DNA of 12,438 nt, from NCBI GenBank assembly GCA_020024185.1, contig JAHHUD010000046.1:1-12438 (forward strand), given 5' to 3'. A model generated the notes under the pieces. It was not told the DNA's origin. It did not search any database and was given only the letters and a program-made list of their open reading frames with translations. This DNA comes from Oscillospiraceae bacterium (GTDB lineage Bacteria; Bacillota; Clostridia; Oscillospirales; Ruminococcaceae). Every line of letters begins with the position of its first letter. Positions within the stretch are counted from its first letter, which is position 1. This document shows, one piece after another, positions 1 through 8,315 of the stretch. A program made the translations under genes and the position numbers.

Positions 1-172
1 CTATTAAAAATGAGATAATAATACATATTTTATATATTTTTAATATATAATTTAAAATATATAAAACAAAATTTTTATGTTTTTCATAGGGATAACATAT
101 CCAATTATACGCAATTTTATATCTTTGGGCAAAAGTAGCAGTTTTAATTATAATTTTGCACAAATTTTATTG

Positions 173-201
173 TTGATTTTTGTAAAAAAAGTTATTATAC
201 T
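173..201 (+). promoter_or_regulatory. Predicted sigma-A promoter of purC
   Basis: TTGATT (173-178) and TATACT (196-201) are separated by exactly 17 bp, which matches a housekeeping -35/-10 pair. Transcription would begin near 208 and give a leader of about 60 nt before the purC ATG. That is too short for a purine riboswitch, and none is seen. The flanking sequence from 1 to 172 is very AT-rich and shows no gene. Confidence 0.6.
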
Positions 202-268
202 ATAAGAGAAATTTGTTTTATAAATTATAACAAATTTAATCATCAAGCATAATATAAGGAGTATTGTT

Positions 269-952
269 ATGAAAAAGATTTACGAAGGTAAAACAAAAGA
301 CGTTTACAGCCTTGAAAATGGCAATGTAATGCTTAAATTCAAAGATGACTGTACAGGTAAAGATGGTGTGTTTGATCCAGGTGAAAACACAGTTGGTCTC
401 ACTATCGAAGGTATTGGTAAAGCAAACTTACAGACATCTGTTTACTACTTTGAACTTTTGAAAAAAGCTGGTATCAAAACTCATTATGTAAGTGCTGATG
501 TAGAAAACGCAGAAATGGAAGTTCTTCCTGCAACTGTTTTTGGACACGGTCTTGAAGTTATTTGTCGTTTAGTTGCAACAGGTAGCTTTATCCGTAGATA
601 CGGTGAATATATGGAAAACGGCACACGTCTTGAAAATGGTTATGTTGAATGTACATTCAAAAATGATGAAAAAGGTGACCCACTTGTTACAAGTGAAGGT
701 CTTGCTGCTTTGGGTGTTATGAGCGAAGAAATGTTTAAAAGCATGAAAGAACAAACACTCAAAATCACAAAAATTGTTGCTGATGACCTTAAAACAATTG
801 GCCTTGATTTGTGGGACATCAAATTTGAATTTGGTTACAATAACGGTGAAGTTATCCTTATTGACGAAATTGCTTCTGGCAATATGCGTGTTTACAAAGG
901 TGACCAAATCGTTGAACCTGTTGAATTAACAAAACTTATCCTTAACAGATAA
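269..952 (+). CDS. purC: Phosphoribosylaminoimidazole-succinocarboxamide synthase (SAICAR synthetase), variant subgroup
   Basis: This is the cytosolic enzyme that joins aspartate to CAIR using ATP to make SAICAR in de novo purine synthesis. The 227-residue length is normal for bacterial PurC. Visible marks are the N-terminal YEGKTKDVY ATP-binding strand (5-13), the first family signature EVICRLVATGS (96-106), and the second signature DIKFEFG (183-189). The loop that usually reads DEISPDxxR is here DEIASGNMR (199-207). The usual DPLIxxEHI stretch is DPLVTSEGL (137-145), and the GKG-LNN region is IEGIGKANLQ (46-55). These changes mark a divergent PurC branch; from memory, similar variants occur in gut Clostridia. 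The ATG is preceded by AAGGAG (256-261) with a 7-nt spacer. The gene has its own promoter and terminator and no other pur gene beside it, so it is monocistronic here. Confidence 0.93.
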   Translation: MKKIYEGKTKDVYSLENGNVMLKFKDDCTGKDGVFDPGENTVGLTIEGIGKANLQTSVYYFELLKKAGIKTHYVSADVENAEMEVLPATVFGHGLEVICRLVATGSFIRRYGEYMENGTRLENGYVECTFKNDEKGDPLVTSEGLAALGVMSEEMFKSMKEQTLKITKIVADDLKTIGLDLWDIKFEFGYNNGEVILIDEIASGNMRVYKGDQIVEPVELTKLILNR

Positions 953-966
953 TATAAATTATATAT

Positions 967-995
967 AACAGCACTCTATATGAGTGCTGTTTTTT
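967..995 (+). terminator. Intrinsic terminator of purC
   Basis: A perfect stem pairs ACAGCACTC (968-976) with GAGTGCTGT (982-990), and A967 with T991 can add one more pair. The loop is 5 nt, and a T-run covers 990-995. It lies 15 nt after the purC stop codon. Confidence 0.9.
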
Positions 996-996
996 A

Positions 997-1245
997 TATA
1001 AAAATGGTTGAAAAATATTTTAGTATAAGTCATATTTTAACTGCACATCAAATTATAAATTTCTTAAAAATATATAACATAATTCAAACTATAAGTGTGC
1101 CATTAATTCAAAAAATCAGCTCTAAGGTAGATATATCAAATTAAAAATTAAATATAGAACATATTATTTTTTGTATAATATAATAATATATATTTAATAT
1201 AATTTAGTACATGTTAGTTATTTACTTTTATCGTAAATATTTTCA
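997..1245. other. AT-rich intergenic stretch without a recognised gene
   Basis: About 250 bases lie between the purC terminator and the promoter of the next gene. Both strands are dense in stop codons. I see no ribosome binding site with a usable frame, no stable hairpin and no riboswitch-like conserved core. It most likely is spacer DNA. Confidence 0.5.
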
Positions 1246-1274
1246 TTGACTATTTTGTATTTAAATGATAATAT
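1246..1274 (+). promoter_or_regulatory. Predicted promoter of the TRIC-family gene
   Basis: TTGACT (1246-1251, five of six consensus bases) is followed after 17 bp by TAATAT (1269-1274, four of six). The predicted leader before the start codon at 1314 is about 30 nt. The -10 match is modest, so the exact hexamer is uncertain. Confidence 0.45.
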
Positions 1275-1313
1275 TCTATTGGTTTAAATATTTTATTTGT
1301 AGGAGGTCATATT

Positions 1314-1934
1314 TTGACTTTTTTTCTTGAAGTTATTGGCACAATAGCTTTTGCATTTGCTGGTGCTCTTGTTGCAATTGATCATGATTTAGATTTATTT
1401 GGTATTATTTGTATGGCTGTTATGACTGCCTGTGGTGGTGGTATGACAAGGGATGTTTTACTTGGTAACACTCCTCCAATGATGTTTCGCAATCCAATAT
1501 ATGTAATAATGGCTGTTATAGTTGCCTTTATTGTTGCAGCTATTTACAGTAGCTTTAACAGGTATAAATTTAAGAAAAATATTCTTGATATTGTAAATGT
1601 TCTTGACGCAATCGGGCTTGCTATTTTTACCATTGTAGGTATGGATTTAGCTATATCTCTTGGATATAACCATATTTTTCTTGTTTGTTCAATGGGAGTT
1701 GTTACTGCTGTCGGTGGTGGTCTTATCCGTGATATTATGGTTAATAGAAAACCTGTTATTCTTACAAAAGAAGTCTATGCAATTGCTTCATTAATCGGAA
1801 GTATTATATATTTCTACTCCACACAATTTACATCTTCCATTATAGCTTCCACTATTTCTATGATTATTATTTTTGGGCTTAGAATGTGGACTATTATAAA
1901 AGACATAAATTTGCCAATAGTAGAAAAAAATTAA
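1314..1934 (+). CDS. TRIC cation channel / UPF0126 family membrane protein
   Basis: This is a 206-residue integral membrane protein with two homologous halves. The first half carries ACGGGMTRD (39-47) and the second AVGGGLIRD (132-140), each ending in a Gly-rich kink followed by Arg-Asp. This two-repeat pattern is diagnostic of the UPF0126 family (YicG/YadS type), whose members share the TRIC trimeric cation-channel fold. About seven hydrophobic segments are visible, three per repeat plus a last one at about 175-195. KEVYA (152-156) after the second repeat is also typical. A role in monovalent cation permeation is inferred from family; in bacteria the physiological job is poorly known. The start is TTG, chosen because AGGAGG at 1301-1306 sits 7 nt upstream and the protein then begins as family members do. 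The gene is alone and converges on the minus-strand operon. Confidence 0.88.
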   Translation: MTFFLEVIGTIAFAFAGALVAIDHDLDLFGIICMAVMTACGGGMTRDVLLGNTPPMMFRNPIYVIMAVIVAFIVAAIYSSFNRYKFKKNILDIVNVLDAIGLAIFTIVGMDLAISLGYNHIFLVCSMGVVTAVGGGLIRDIMVNRKPVILTKEVYAIASLIGSIIYFYSTQFTSSIIASTISMIIIFGLRMWTIIKDINLPIVEKN

Positions 1935-1940
1935 AATACA

Positions 1941-1969
1941 AAAAGGACACAGAGATTCTGTGTCCTTTT
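1941..1969. terminator. Bidirectional intrinsic terminator between convergent units
   Basis: A 13-bp perfect stem pairs 1941-1953 (AAAAGGACACAGA) with 1957-1969 (TCTGTGTCCTTTT) around a 3-nt loop. The plus strand runs on into TTTTATTATT. The minus strand runs into TTTTTGTATTTTAATTTTTTT-like sequence. It lies 6 nt after the TRIC-family stop and 18 nt beyond the amidohydrolase stop, so it can end both transcripts. Confidence 0.9.
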
Positions 1970-1987
1970 ATTATTGAAAAATTATAT

Positions 1988-3262
1988 TTATTTTTTCATT
2001 CTTTCAATTATTTCATTTGCTTTTTGATAAATTTCATTTGCAGGAGTTCCAATAAAGAAATTTCCATCTTCGTATAAAATCTTACCGTTTACCATTGTCA
2101 TTTTTACATTTTGCTTACTTCCACTATAAACAATATTTTTGATTATATTGTTTATTGGTTGCATATTTGGCCATTGTAAATCTATCATTATAAGGTCAGC
2201 AAATTTTCCTTCTGCAAGAATATCTGCATCTTTTAATCCCATTGCATGTGCACCTTCAACTGTTGCCATTTTAAGCACTTGGTCTGCACTTACTGCTGAT
2301 GCATTATTTCCTTTTACTTTCGCCAAACCTGTTGTCAAAAACATTTCTCTAAACATATCAAGACAGTTATTGCTTGATGGTCCATCTGTACCAATTGCAA
2401 TATGAATACCTGCTTTTAACATATCGTCAATTCTCGCTATTCCACTTGCAAGTTTTAAATTTGACGCTGGATTAGTTACTGCATAAATACCTTTTTTAGC
2501 CATAATTTCGATATCTTCATCAGTCATATGTATGCAGTGATAATATGAACCACCATAGTCAAACATTCCAAGTTTATCAAATAATACTGTTGGAGTAACT
2601 CCGTATCTTTCTATACAACCTTCAACTTCAGATTTACTTTCTGAGCTGTGTGCACAAATTGGAGCTTTATATTTATGAGCCAAAGCTGCCAATTTCTCAA
2701 GATTTTCTTTGCTATTTGTATATTCTGCGTGAAAACCAAGTTGAAAAGTAACCAAATCTTCTGGATTATTGTATTCATTATACCATCTTTCCATATCTTC
2801 AAATGATTGTGAAAAGTTATTAAGTCCCCCAACCATAACTGTTCTATAACCACAATCTCTGGAGGCTTTTGCGATTGTATCTGGTGTAAGATACATATCA
2901 AAATTTGCTGTTATACCACTTGTAAGATACTCCATAATTGCAAGTTTTGACAAATGATAAATATCATCTGGGGTAAGCTTTGCTTCCATAGGAAATACTT
3001 GTTCATTAAGCCATTCCAAAAGTGGCAAATCATCAGCATAAGAGCGCAAAAAAGTCATCGCAGAATGTGTGTGTGCATTCTTAAATCCCGGCATGATAAC
3101 ATTGCCTTGTGCGTCAATATCTCTGTTCCAAATTTCTTTAGGCGCATTTTTGTTATCGCCAACATAAGATATTCTATTATTTTTTACATGAATTTCTCCA
3201 AGAAAAATATCTCTATTTTCCTCCATAGTTATAATCCTTGCATTATAAATACGAATATTCAT
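1988..3262 (-). CDS. mtaD: MtaD-type amidohydrolase (5'-methylthioadenosine / S-adenosylhomocysteine deaminase)
   Basis: This is a 424-residue cytosolic metal-dependent hydrolase of the amidohydrolase superfamily, the usual length for SAH/MTA deaminases. Such enzymes deaminate 5'-modified adenosines to inosines with release of ammonia. Metal and catalytic residues are all present: H64 and H66 in AHTHS, H205 and E208 in CAHSSES, H242 and H245 in HCIHMT, and D293 in GTDGPSSNN. An N-terminal beta-sandwich strand set (1-55) and the C-terminal half (about 350-400, with KFADLIMID) flank the TIM barrel. Substrate choice among MTA, SAH, 5'-deoxyadenosine and adenosine cannot be read from sequence; 5'-deoxyadenosine deaminase (DadD type) is a real alternative. 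The ATG has GAGGTGA (3267-3273) just upstream. It is the last gene of the operon and follows the second permease after a 110-nt gap holding a hairpin. No clear separate promoter was found. Confidence 0.87.
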   Translation of the reverse strand: MNIRIYNARIITMEENRDIFLGEIHVKNNRISYVGDNKNAPKEIWNRDIDAQGNVIMPGFKNAHTHSAMTFLRSYADDLPLLEWLNEQVFPMEAKLTPDDIYHLSKLAIMEYLTSGITANFDMYLTPDTIAKASRDCGYRTVMVGGLNNFSQSFEDMERWYNEYNNPEDLVTFQLGFHAEYTNSKENLEKLAALAHKYKAPICAHSSESKSEVEGCIERYGVTPTVLFDKLGMFDYGGSYYHCIHMTDEDIEIMAKKGIYAVTNPASNLKLASGIARIDDMLKAGIHIAIGTDGPSSNNCLDMFREMFLTTGLAKVKGNNASAVSADQVLKMATVEGAHAMGLKDADILAEGKFADLIMIDLQWPNMQPINNIIKNIVYSGSKQNVKMTMVNGKILYEDGNFFIGTPANEIYQKANEIIERMKK

Positions 3263-3313
3263 ATAGTCACCTCTTTGTATTTTAATATAATTTTAAAATA
3301 GTCTATTTACACA

Positions 3314-3359
3314 TAGAGACGAATACATTTGCCATTACGACACTTGTATTTCGTCTCTA
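3314..3359 (-). repeat. Intercistronic hairpin between permease and deaminase genes
   Basis: TAGAGACGAA (3314-3323) pairs with TTCGTCTCTA (3350-3359). After one bulged base, 3324-3327 pairs with 3345-3348, giving 14 pairs and a 17-nt loop. On the minus strand it is not followed by a T-run, so it looks more like an RNA-processing or stability element than a full terminator. A partial terminator is possible. Confidence 0.6.
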
Positions 3360-3372
3360 ATTTTATAATATA

Positions 3373-4335
3373 TTATCGTTTACCTTTGTCATAAATTTCG
3401 CCAAGAGATTTTGGTGCATCATTGTGTTTTGAGAAGAAAACAAGCAATAACAAAGTTAATACATAAGGTAAAACCATTATTAAGTCAGAATAGCTACTTG
3501 GAAGTCCAGCTGCCTTTACAAGCTGATATCCTGCTGAATTTGCAAATCCAAATAAAATACAAGCAGCTAATGTTGGAATTATCTTCCAGTTACCAAAGAT
3601 AAGTGCTGCAATTGAAAGGTATCCATATCCTACATATATTGCAGATGAATATTTTGCAGAGATTGAATATGCAAAGCACATACCAGCAAGACCAGATAAA
3701 GCACCTGACACCATAACTGCTGTAAAACGAATTTTTGCAACATCTATGCCAGCTGCATCAACAGCGTGTGGATTATCACCACATGCACGAAGGTGCATAC
3801 CATACTTTGTTTTATATAATACATACCATGCAATAATTGCAACAATTATGATTATAATTTCAAATGGATAAATATCTTTAAATACTGCTCCAACAATTGG
3901 AATTTCGCTTAAAACAGGAATAGTCCATCTTTCAGAAACACCAAGTTCAAATTTATCTGATGGTGCTCCAAAAGCAATTCTATTAACAATTTTTGTAAGA
4001 AAAACCGTAAGCGCCATAGCAAGTATATTAATAACAACACCGCTTATAACTTGATTTGCTTTAAATTTTACGCATAGCAAAGCATGTAACATTGAATATA
4101 ACATACCGCCTATCATTGCAAAAAATATTGCAGCATAATACGGAATTGAAGAATTTGCACCAAATGATTGCATAAGAAATACTGCAGCTAATGCACCCAC
4201 AAAAGCGCCTGCACCCTGCAAACCTTCCAATGCAAGATTTATGATACCACTTCTTTCACTATATATACCACCAATAGCCATAATGAACAGTGGCAAAGCG
4301 AAGGATAAGCCATCAATGATTATTTTATCTAACAT
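3373..4335 (-). CDS. Nucleoside ABC transporter permease (NupQ/YufQ type)
   Basis: This 320-residue inner-membrane permease belongs to the branched-chain amino acid/sugar-type (BPD_transp_2) family, in the group that pairs with BMP lipoproteins. ERSGIINLALEG (27-38) near the first membrane span is the hallmark of the shorter of the two permeases in nucleoside importers. The cytoplasmic coupling loop reads GMHLRACGDNPHAVDAAGID (179-198). Eight to ten hydrophobic segments are visible. Its ATG overlaps the stop of the upstream permease by one base (TAATG at 4333-4337), with GGAGG at 4346-4350, so translation is coupled. It would form the pore with the 386-residue partner. Substrate is inferred as purine nucleosides or related 5'-modified nucleosides from the catabolic genes in the operon. 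Confidence 0.9.
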   Translation of the reverse strand: MLDKIIIDGLSFALPLFIMAIGGIYSERSGIINLALEGLQGAGAFVGALAAVFLMQSFGANSSIPYYAAIFFAMIGGMLYSMLHALLCVKFKANQVISGVVINILAMALTVFLTKIVNRIAFGAPSDKFELGVSERWTIPVLSEIPIVGAVFKDIYPFEIIIIIVAIIAWYVLYKTKYGMHLRACGDNPHAVDAAGIDVAKIRFTAVMVSGALSGLAGMCFAYSISAKYSSAIYVGYGYLSIAALIFGNWKIIPTLAACILFGFANSAGYQLVKAAGLPSSYSDLIMVLPYVLTLLLLVFFSKHNDAPKSLGEIYDKGKR

Positions 4336-5495
4336 TATTTTTTTACCTCCGCATTTTTTTCTTTTTCAATTTCTTTAATCTGCTCTTTTGTTGTTTTAAC
4401 TTTATATTGAATATACGCACTACAAGCACTAAACAAAAGAATAAGTCCGGTAATAACAGACGCAATTTCTGCATCAAGTCCAGCAGAAGAGCTCATATAA
4501 GTTCTACCTTTACCTATAACTGAAATAAGGAATGAAGAGAACAAAATACCAACCGGATTAGAGTTTCCTAGCAATGATACCGCAATTGCATCAAAACCAG
4601 TCGCTGAAAGAACTTTTGGTTGAATTGATGAAAAATATCCCATATAGTATGTTGCACCTGCAAGACCAGCTAAAGCACCTGAAATTAACATTGCAATAAT
4701 CATATTTTTGCCAACATTTATACCTGCATAAGCTGCAGCTTTTCTATTATTACCAATAGCTTTAATCTCATAACCAAATGTTGTTCTGTTTAAAATAAAT
4801 TTAATTACAAACGCTGTAATAATAGCAAGAATTATACCAAGAGGTATATCAAATTTATACCCTGCAATTTGAGTGTTCATAAGTGTAAGTCTTGAAGCAT
4901 CACTTATGTTTTTAGATTGTCTTGAAACAGGGTCTATATATTTTGTATTTATAAGAAATGCCACAACATACTGTATAATATAGTTTGTCATGATAGAGGA
5001 AACAACCTCATTTATATTAAACCTATATTTAAGCCATCCTATAAATGCACCAACAATACCACCAACAATTATTGCAATTACAATAACAAGTGGTTTTGCA
5101 ATAACTGAAGAAAGACCACTATATCCAACTAAAACACTGGATATAAAACCGGCAGCAAGCATTTGACCAGATACACCAATATTAAAAAGTCCTGCTTTTA
5201 ATGCAACTGCAACTGCCAAAGATGCAAAAATCATTGGAGTCCAATAGTTTAAAAAGCTGAACAGGTCTGTCAACATACTTTTACCACCTGCATATTTTGG
5301 TTTTAACCAAATACCAGAACCTTGCAAAAGATTTACATATGCAGAGATAGGATTTTTACCTAGTATAGCTATTACGATAGCACCAACAATAAGACTTAGC
5401 ACAATAGCAAATACTGGAATTGTAAAACTCTGATATTTTTCATTTCCAAGTAATTTTGCAAAGAACTTAGAAATTGGATTAACTTTGCGTTTCAT
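4335..5495 (-). CDS. Nucleoside ABC transporter permease (NupP/YufP type)
   Basis: This is the longer of the two permeases, 386 residues, of the same BPD_transp_2 family. Typical motifs are GLFNIGVSGQ (102-111), NEVVSSIMTNYI (162-173), and the ATPase-coupling loop YEIKAIGNNRKAAAYAGI (242-259) followed by SGALAGLAGA (272-281). A cytoplasmic N-terminus of about 22 residues and a charged Lys/Glu-rich C-terminal tail (about 365-386) flank roughly nine to ten membrane segments. The start ATG directly abuts the ATPase stop codon (no gap). The upstream sequence is only a loose G-rich ribosome site (near 5507-5511), so coupling to the ATPase is likely. It forms the heterodimeric pore with the downstream permease. 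Confidence 0.9.
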   Translation of the reverse strand: MKRKVNPISKFFAKLLGNEKYQSFTIPVFAIVLSLIVGAIVIAILGKNPISAYVNLLQGSGIWLKPKYAGGKSMLTDLFSFLNYWTPMIFASLAVAVALKAGLFNIGVSGQMLAAGFISSVLVGYSGLSSVIAKPLVIVIAIIVGGIVGAFIGWLKYRFNINEVVSSIMTNYIIQYVVAFLINTKYIDPVSRQSKNISDASRLTLMNTQIAGYKFDIPLGIILAIITAFVIKFILNRTTFGYEIKAIGNNRKAAAYAGINVGKNMIIAMLISGALAGLAGATYYMGYFSSIQPKVLSATGFDAIAVSLLGNSNPVGILFSSFLISVIGKGRTYMSSSAGLDAEIASVITGLILLFSACSAYIQYKVKTTKEQIKEIEKEKNAEVKK

Positions 5496-7025
5496 CTATT
5501 CTGTTACCCCCATCATAAACTGTCCCACTTCTTCTACTGAAAGTGATTTTGCATCTGCAACTTTAAGAATTTCACCATTATATATAACAGCAATAGTGTC
5601 TGCAAGTGCCATAACCTCATCAAGTTCAAGGGAAATGAGCAAGATTGCTCTGCCTTTATCCCTTTCTGCTATAATTTGATTATGGATATTTTCAATAGCA
5701 CCGATATCAAGGCCACGAGTTGGCTGTACAAAAATTGTAAGTGAAGAATTTTGTTCAACTTCACGTGCAATTATAGCTTTTTGCTGGTTACCACCACTCA
5801 TTGAACGCACAATTGTTTTTGTGCCTTGACCACTTCTAATATCGTATTCTTGTATAAGTTTTTCACCAAATTCTTCAAATTTCTTATGATTTATAATTCC
5901 CTTTGAGGAAAATGGTGCCTGATTATAATTTTTAAGAGCAAGGTTATCGCTTAATGAAAAGTCAAGCACAAGACCATAAGTTTGTCTATCTTCCGGGATA
6001 TAAGAAATACCGGCATTTATATGCTCTCTTATAGTATCATGTGTTATTTCTTTTCCGTTTAAAATAACTTTGCCTGATGATATAGGAACAAGGCCTGTAA
6101 TTGCATCTGCAATTTCAATCTGTCCATTACCTGAAACACCTGCAATAGCAAGTATTTCACCACTACGCACAGAAAAAGATGCATTTTTTACGACCTCAAA
6201 TTTATTTTCGTCTTTAACTGTAATATTTTCAACAGAGAGAACTACATCTCCATAATTAGCAGGAGTTTTGTCTATTTCAAAAGAAACTTCACGACCAACC
6301 ATTTTATTTGCCATTTCTTTTGTTGATGTTGTTGCAACATCAAGAACATCAATAAGTTTTCCTCTGTTTAAGATTGCACAACGGTCTGCAATTTGTTTAA
6401 TTTCTTCAAGTTTATGAGTTATCAAAATTATTGTTTTTCCCGCTGCTTTAAGCCCTCTTATAATCTCCAACAAAAACTCAATTTCTTGTGGAGTAAGCAC
6501 GGCTGTAGGTTCATCAAAAATAAGAATTTCTGCTTCACGATATAGCATTTTAAGTATTTCAACACGTTGTTGTATAGAAACATTAGTGTCTTGAATCTTC
6601 TTTGTAGGGTCAACTTCAAGACCATATTGTTTTGAAAGTTCTGCAATTTTTTTGTTTGATGATTTTATATCAACATAAGGAATAAAACCTAAGAACTTAT
6701 TTGTAGGTTCTAACCCCATAATAATATTTTCTGCAATAGTATAATTTGACACCAATTTAAAATGTTGGTGAACCATACCTATATTTAATTCTGTGGCATA
6801 GCTAGGAGAAGAAATTTTTTCTTTTTTTCCTCTAACATATATTTCGCCTTCATCTGGCTCATACATACCAAATAGCATACTCATCAACGTGGATTTTCCT
6901 GCACCATTTTCACCGAGTAATGCATATACTTCTCCCTTTTTTATTTGTATTGTGACATTATCATTTGCAACAATACCGGGAAATCGTTTTGTAATATTTT
7001 TCATCTCTACGATATACTCTGACAT
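5496..7025 (-). CDS. Nucleoside ABC transporter ATP-binding protein, two fused ATPase domains (NupO/YufO type)
   Basis: A 509-residue cytoplasmic ATPase powers the importer. Domain 1 has Walker A GENGAGKS (38-45), Q-loop Gln87 in VHQHF, a reduced signature VSIQQR (149-154), Walker B ILIFDEPT (167-174) and switch His204 in ITHK. Domain 2 is catalytically altered, as is usual in this sugar/nucleoside subfamily: its Walker A is GVSGNGQ (296-302) without the Lys. Its signature MSGGNQQ (409-415) is intact, and its Walker B reads TIFVQPTRGLD with Gln in place of the usual acidic residue. So one of the two sites probably does most hydrolysis. I start at the ATG at 7025 rather than the in-frame TTG at 7037, because the ribosome site GGAGG (7031-7035) overlaps that TTG. 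The gene lies 97 nt after the lipoprotein gene, with a hairpin in the gap, and abuts the first permease. Confidence 0.92.
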   Translation of the reverse strand: MSEYIVEMKNITKRFPGIVANDNVTIQIKKGEVYALLGENGAGKSTLMSMLFGMYEPDEGEIYVRGKKEKISSPSYATELNIGMVHQHFKLVSNYTIAENIIMGLEPTNKFLGFIPYVDIKSSNKKIAELSKQYGLEVDPTKKIQDTNVSIQQRVEILKMLYREAEILIFDEPTAVLTPQEIEFLLEIIRGLKAAGKTIILITHKLEEIKQIADRCAILNRGKLIDVLDVATTSTKEMANKMVGREVSFEIDKTPANYGDVVLSVENITVKDENKFEVVKNASFSVRSGEILAIAGVSGNGQIEIADAITGLVPISSGKVILNGKEITHDTIREHINAGISYIPEDRQTYGLVLDFSLSDNLALKNYNQAPFSSKGIINHKKFEEFGEKLIQEYDIRSGQGTKTIVRSMSGGNQQKAIIAREVEQNSSLTIFVQPTRGLDIGAIENIHNQIIAERDKGRAILLISLELDEVMALADTIAVIYNGEILKVADAKSLSVEEVGQFMMGVTE

Positions 7026-7060
7026 TTGTACCTCCAAAAAATCCCCGTTTTAATTTAAGC

Positions 7061-7089
7061 AATGGAAGAGGGTTTATCCCCCTTCCATT
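7061..7089 (-). repeat. Intercistronic hairpin after the binding-lipoprotein gene
   Basis: AATGGAAG (7061-7068) pairs with CTTCCATT (7082-7089). After one A/C mismatch, GGG (7070-7072) pairs with CCC (7078-7080) around a 5-nt loop. It lies 33 nt past the lipoprotein stop. The minus-strand sequence after the stem is only moderately T-rich, so partial termination or 3'-end protection of the lipoprotein mRNA fits better than a full stop. Confidence 0.65.
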
Positions 7090-7122
7090 TACTTATTTTA
7101 TCCCTAAGGGTTAATATATATA

Positions 7123-8274
7123 TTAAAGACCTTTAAATTCTTCTGGTTTTGAACCATTGAAGTTTGATGCTGGAACAATTTCACCAGATTTAACTTTTGC
7201 AAAAGCTTCATTAACTTTTGTAATTGTTTCAGCTGAAAGTTGACATCTGCCTTCTTCGCTTACATAGCCTGTTGAATCTGTGTCTGCACCAAGAAGGTAG
7301 TTGCCACCTTTGAATGTACCGTCGTTAATTGCATTGAGTTGAAGTTCAACGTTTTTATCCATAATTTTAAGAGCTGATGTAAGGATAATATTTTTATCAC
7401 CGTTAACACCATCATTAAATTGGTCAACGTCACAACCGATTACAAATACATCTTTTGCTTCTTTAGCTGCTGTAAATACGCCGTTACCTGAACCACCAGC
7501 TGCTACAAACATAACATCAACGCCTTCATTGATAAGAGCTTCACCAACTTTTTTACCTGTTGCTTCATCACTGAAGTTACCAACATAGTTACCACCAACG
7601 TTTGCACCTGTTACATCTGTACCTGCGTATGAAGCAAGTTCAACAATTTCAGCTTTTGTGTTAAGATTTTTGTTTGCATAGTTAACACCAGATTCAAAAC
7701 CATATTGATAGTTAACATTTGATGGGAATGCTATACCGTTTACAACTGCAACTTTGCCTGTTTTTGTTTCCAAAGCTGCTGCAACGCCTGCTGCAAAACC
7801 ACTTTCCTGTTCTTTAAATGTCATAGCATAGATGTTATCAACTGTTGTTTCATTACCTTCTGCATCAACAGGGTTTGCGTCAACAAGAATAAAGTTAACA
7901 TCTGGGTTTTCTTGAGCAATTGGACCAATACCTGCAAATTGGAAACCACAAGCTACAATTACATCATAATCTGCAACGATATCTGCAACAGCTTGTACAG
8001 CTGCAGCAACGTCACCTGTTTCTTCTTTAACTGGTGTAACAGTTGCATCTTTGTGTGCTTCGATAAAAGCAAGAATACCATCATAGTTGTTTTCGTTGAA
8101 ACTACCGTCATCAACACCTGATGGAGAGCTTACAATAGCGATTTTCAAACCAGCTTCAGTTTGTGTTCCTGAAGTGTTATTATTGCTTTCACCGTTGTTG
8201 CTGTTGTTACCACAGCCTACAAACATTGCAGCTGTCATTGCAACAGTCATGATTGCTACTATAAATTTTTTCAT
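7123..8274 (-). CDS. BMP family nucleoside-binding lipoprotein (NupN/PnrA/Med type)
   Basis: This is the extracellular substrate-binding lipoprotein of the ABC importer, 383 residues. The N-terminus MKKFIVAIMTVAMTAAMFVG ends in a lipobox with Cys21 as the predicted lipidated residue. A low-complexity Asn/Ser/Gly linker (22-40) tethers the folded domain to the membrane. The mature domain begins KIAIVSS, followed by the DDGSFNE segment (55-61) that lies at the ligand site in PnrA-like proteins. MTFKEQESGFAAGV, GKVAVVNG and VMFVAAGGSGNGVF further mark the PF02608 fold. An upstream in-frame start at 8343 is rejected, because AGGAGG (8285-8290) stands 10 nt before the ATG at 8274 and only this start gives a proper signal peptide. 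BMP proteins bind purine nucleosides; a preference for 5'-thio or deoxy nucleosides is only inferred from neighbours. Confidence 0.93.
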   Translation of the reverse strand: MKKFIVAIMTVAMTAAMFVGCGNNSNNGESNNNTSGTQTEAGLKIAIVSSPSGVDDGSFNENNYDGILAFIEAHKDATVTPVKEETGDVAAAVQAVADIVADYDVIVACGFQFAGIGPIAQENPDVNFILVDANPVDAEGNETTVDNIYAMTFKEQESGFAAGVAAALETKTGKVAVVNGIAFPSNVNYQYGFESGVNYANKNLNTKAEIVELASYAGTDVTGANVGGNYVGNFSDEATGKKVGEALINEGVDVMFVAAGGSGNGVFTAAKEAKDVFVIGCDVDQFNDGVNGDKNIILTSALKIMDKNVELQLNAINDGTFKGGNYLLGADTDSTGYVSEEGRCQLSAETITKVNEAFAKVKSGEIVPASNFNGSKPEEFKGL

Positions 8275-8315
8275 AGTAGTAAATCCTCCTTTAAAAATAG
8301 AAAATAATTTATATT

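Noticed and set aside
1..268. Possible purine riboswitch or other leader RNA before purC
   Set aside because: The predicted promoter leaves only about 60 nt of leader, and no conserved riboswitch core or terminator/antiterminator pair is visible. The inverted repeat near 32-62 is all A/T and low complexity.
569..907. 112-codon open frame antisense to purC
   Set aside because: It lies wholly inside the well-supported purC gene, has a Cys/Phe/Asn-rich composition typical of antisense shadows, and has no convincing ribosome site.
3263..3313. Separate promoter for the deaminase gene
   Set aside because: TAGACT near 3298-3303 (minus strand) has no -10 box at 16-18 bp; AT-rich sequence alone is not enough.
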